A DNA stretch of 48,872 nt from Clostridia bacterium (GTDB lineage Bacteria; Bacillota; Clostridia; TANB77; CAG-508), in NCBI GenBank assembly GCA_022794615.1, contig JAAWFD010000010.1:1-48872 (forward strand), read 5' to 3'. Positions 48,522 through 48,872 of the stretch are shown piece by piece. Position 1 is the first letter of the stretch. Each line of letters starts with the position of its first letter. The translations under genes were made by a program, and so were the position numbers. Below the pieces are notes generated by a model. It was not told where the DNA came from and did no database searches. It saw only the letters and a program-made list of their open reading frames with translations.

Positions 48522-48872
48522 TATTTAAAGCCTCCTTTAACTTTATTTTTCCTCTATAAAAAGTTATCCTAGCCCATTCCTCAGTTTTATTTAAAATTTC
48601 TCCAATTTCTTTAAAAGAAAGTTCGCCTTTTATTCTTAAATAGAAAACTTCTCTTGTTTTTTCATCTAATTCGTGTATTTTTTTATAAAGTTGAATAATT
48701 TCATTTTTTGAATCAATTGAATATTCAATATTATTATCTAGTGATGTAATTCCTAAAGTGTCATCAAATGGTACTAACTTTAATTTTTTTGATTTTGATA
48801 TGTAGTCCTTCCACTTATTCTTTGCTATTTGACAAAGCCATACATTTATACTACATTCATTCTTGAAATTTT
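48502..48872 (-). CDS. ECF-type RNA polymerase sigma factor (partial, runs off window)
   Basis: NFKNECSINVWLCQIAKNKWKDYISKSKK...IHELDEKTREVFYLRIKGELSFKEIGEILNKTEEWARITFYRGKIKLKEALNNEQKRM*; overlaps the anti-sigma start. Confidence 0.9.
   Translation of the reverse strand, partial: NFKNECSINVWLCQIAKNKWKDYISKSKKLKLVPFDDTLGITSLDNNIEYSIDSKNEIIQLYKKIHELDEKTREVFYLRIKGELSFKEIGEILNKTEEWARITFYRGKIKLKEALNNEQKRM

Overview
Low-GC, A-rich window that reads as a chromosomal segment of a spore-forming Clostridia-like Firmicute (lineage is inference). Most of it is housekeeping: dxs, two Alg14/Alg13-like glycosyltransferase subunits, hisS, dacF-like, polA, prmC, whiA, hemW, the ctsR-mcsA-mcsB-clpC operon, lactate dehydrogenase, gatC/gatA/gatB, cotJABC, nth, hrcA-grpE-dnaK-dnaJ, lepB, holB-like, ricT, ferredoxin, tRNA-Met(CAT), and sigma/anti-sigma genes at the right edge. 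I found several things the ORF track misses. (1) A ~45-nt element with a covarying hairpin sits between the Shine-Dalgarno and the start codon of whiA, gatC and dnaJ. (2) A second hairpin family occurs in the leaders of the ctsR operon, grpE and an Alg13-like gene. (3) A 24-aa SpoVM-like ORF lies next to a 49-aa membrane microprotein. (4) ctsR carries a single-base frameshift exactly in the glycine-rich wing. (5) An IbrA-like / GNAT-like / IbrB-like three-gene cassette is present. (6) An orphan response regulator ends in a Spo0A-C-like domain. (7) A short Cys-rich ORF starts with TTG. (8) Third-position usage seems to shift from A-ending to T-ending codons inside long genes. All calls come from reading motifs by eye; no searches or folding programs were run.
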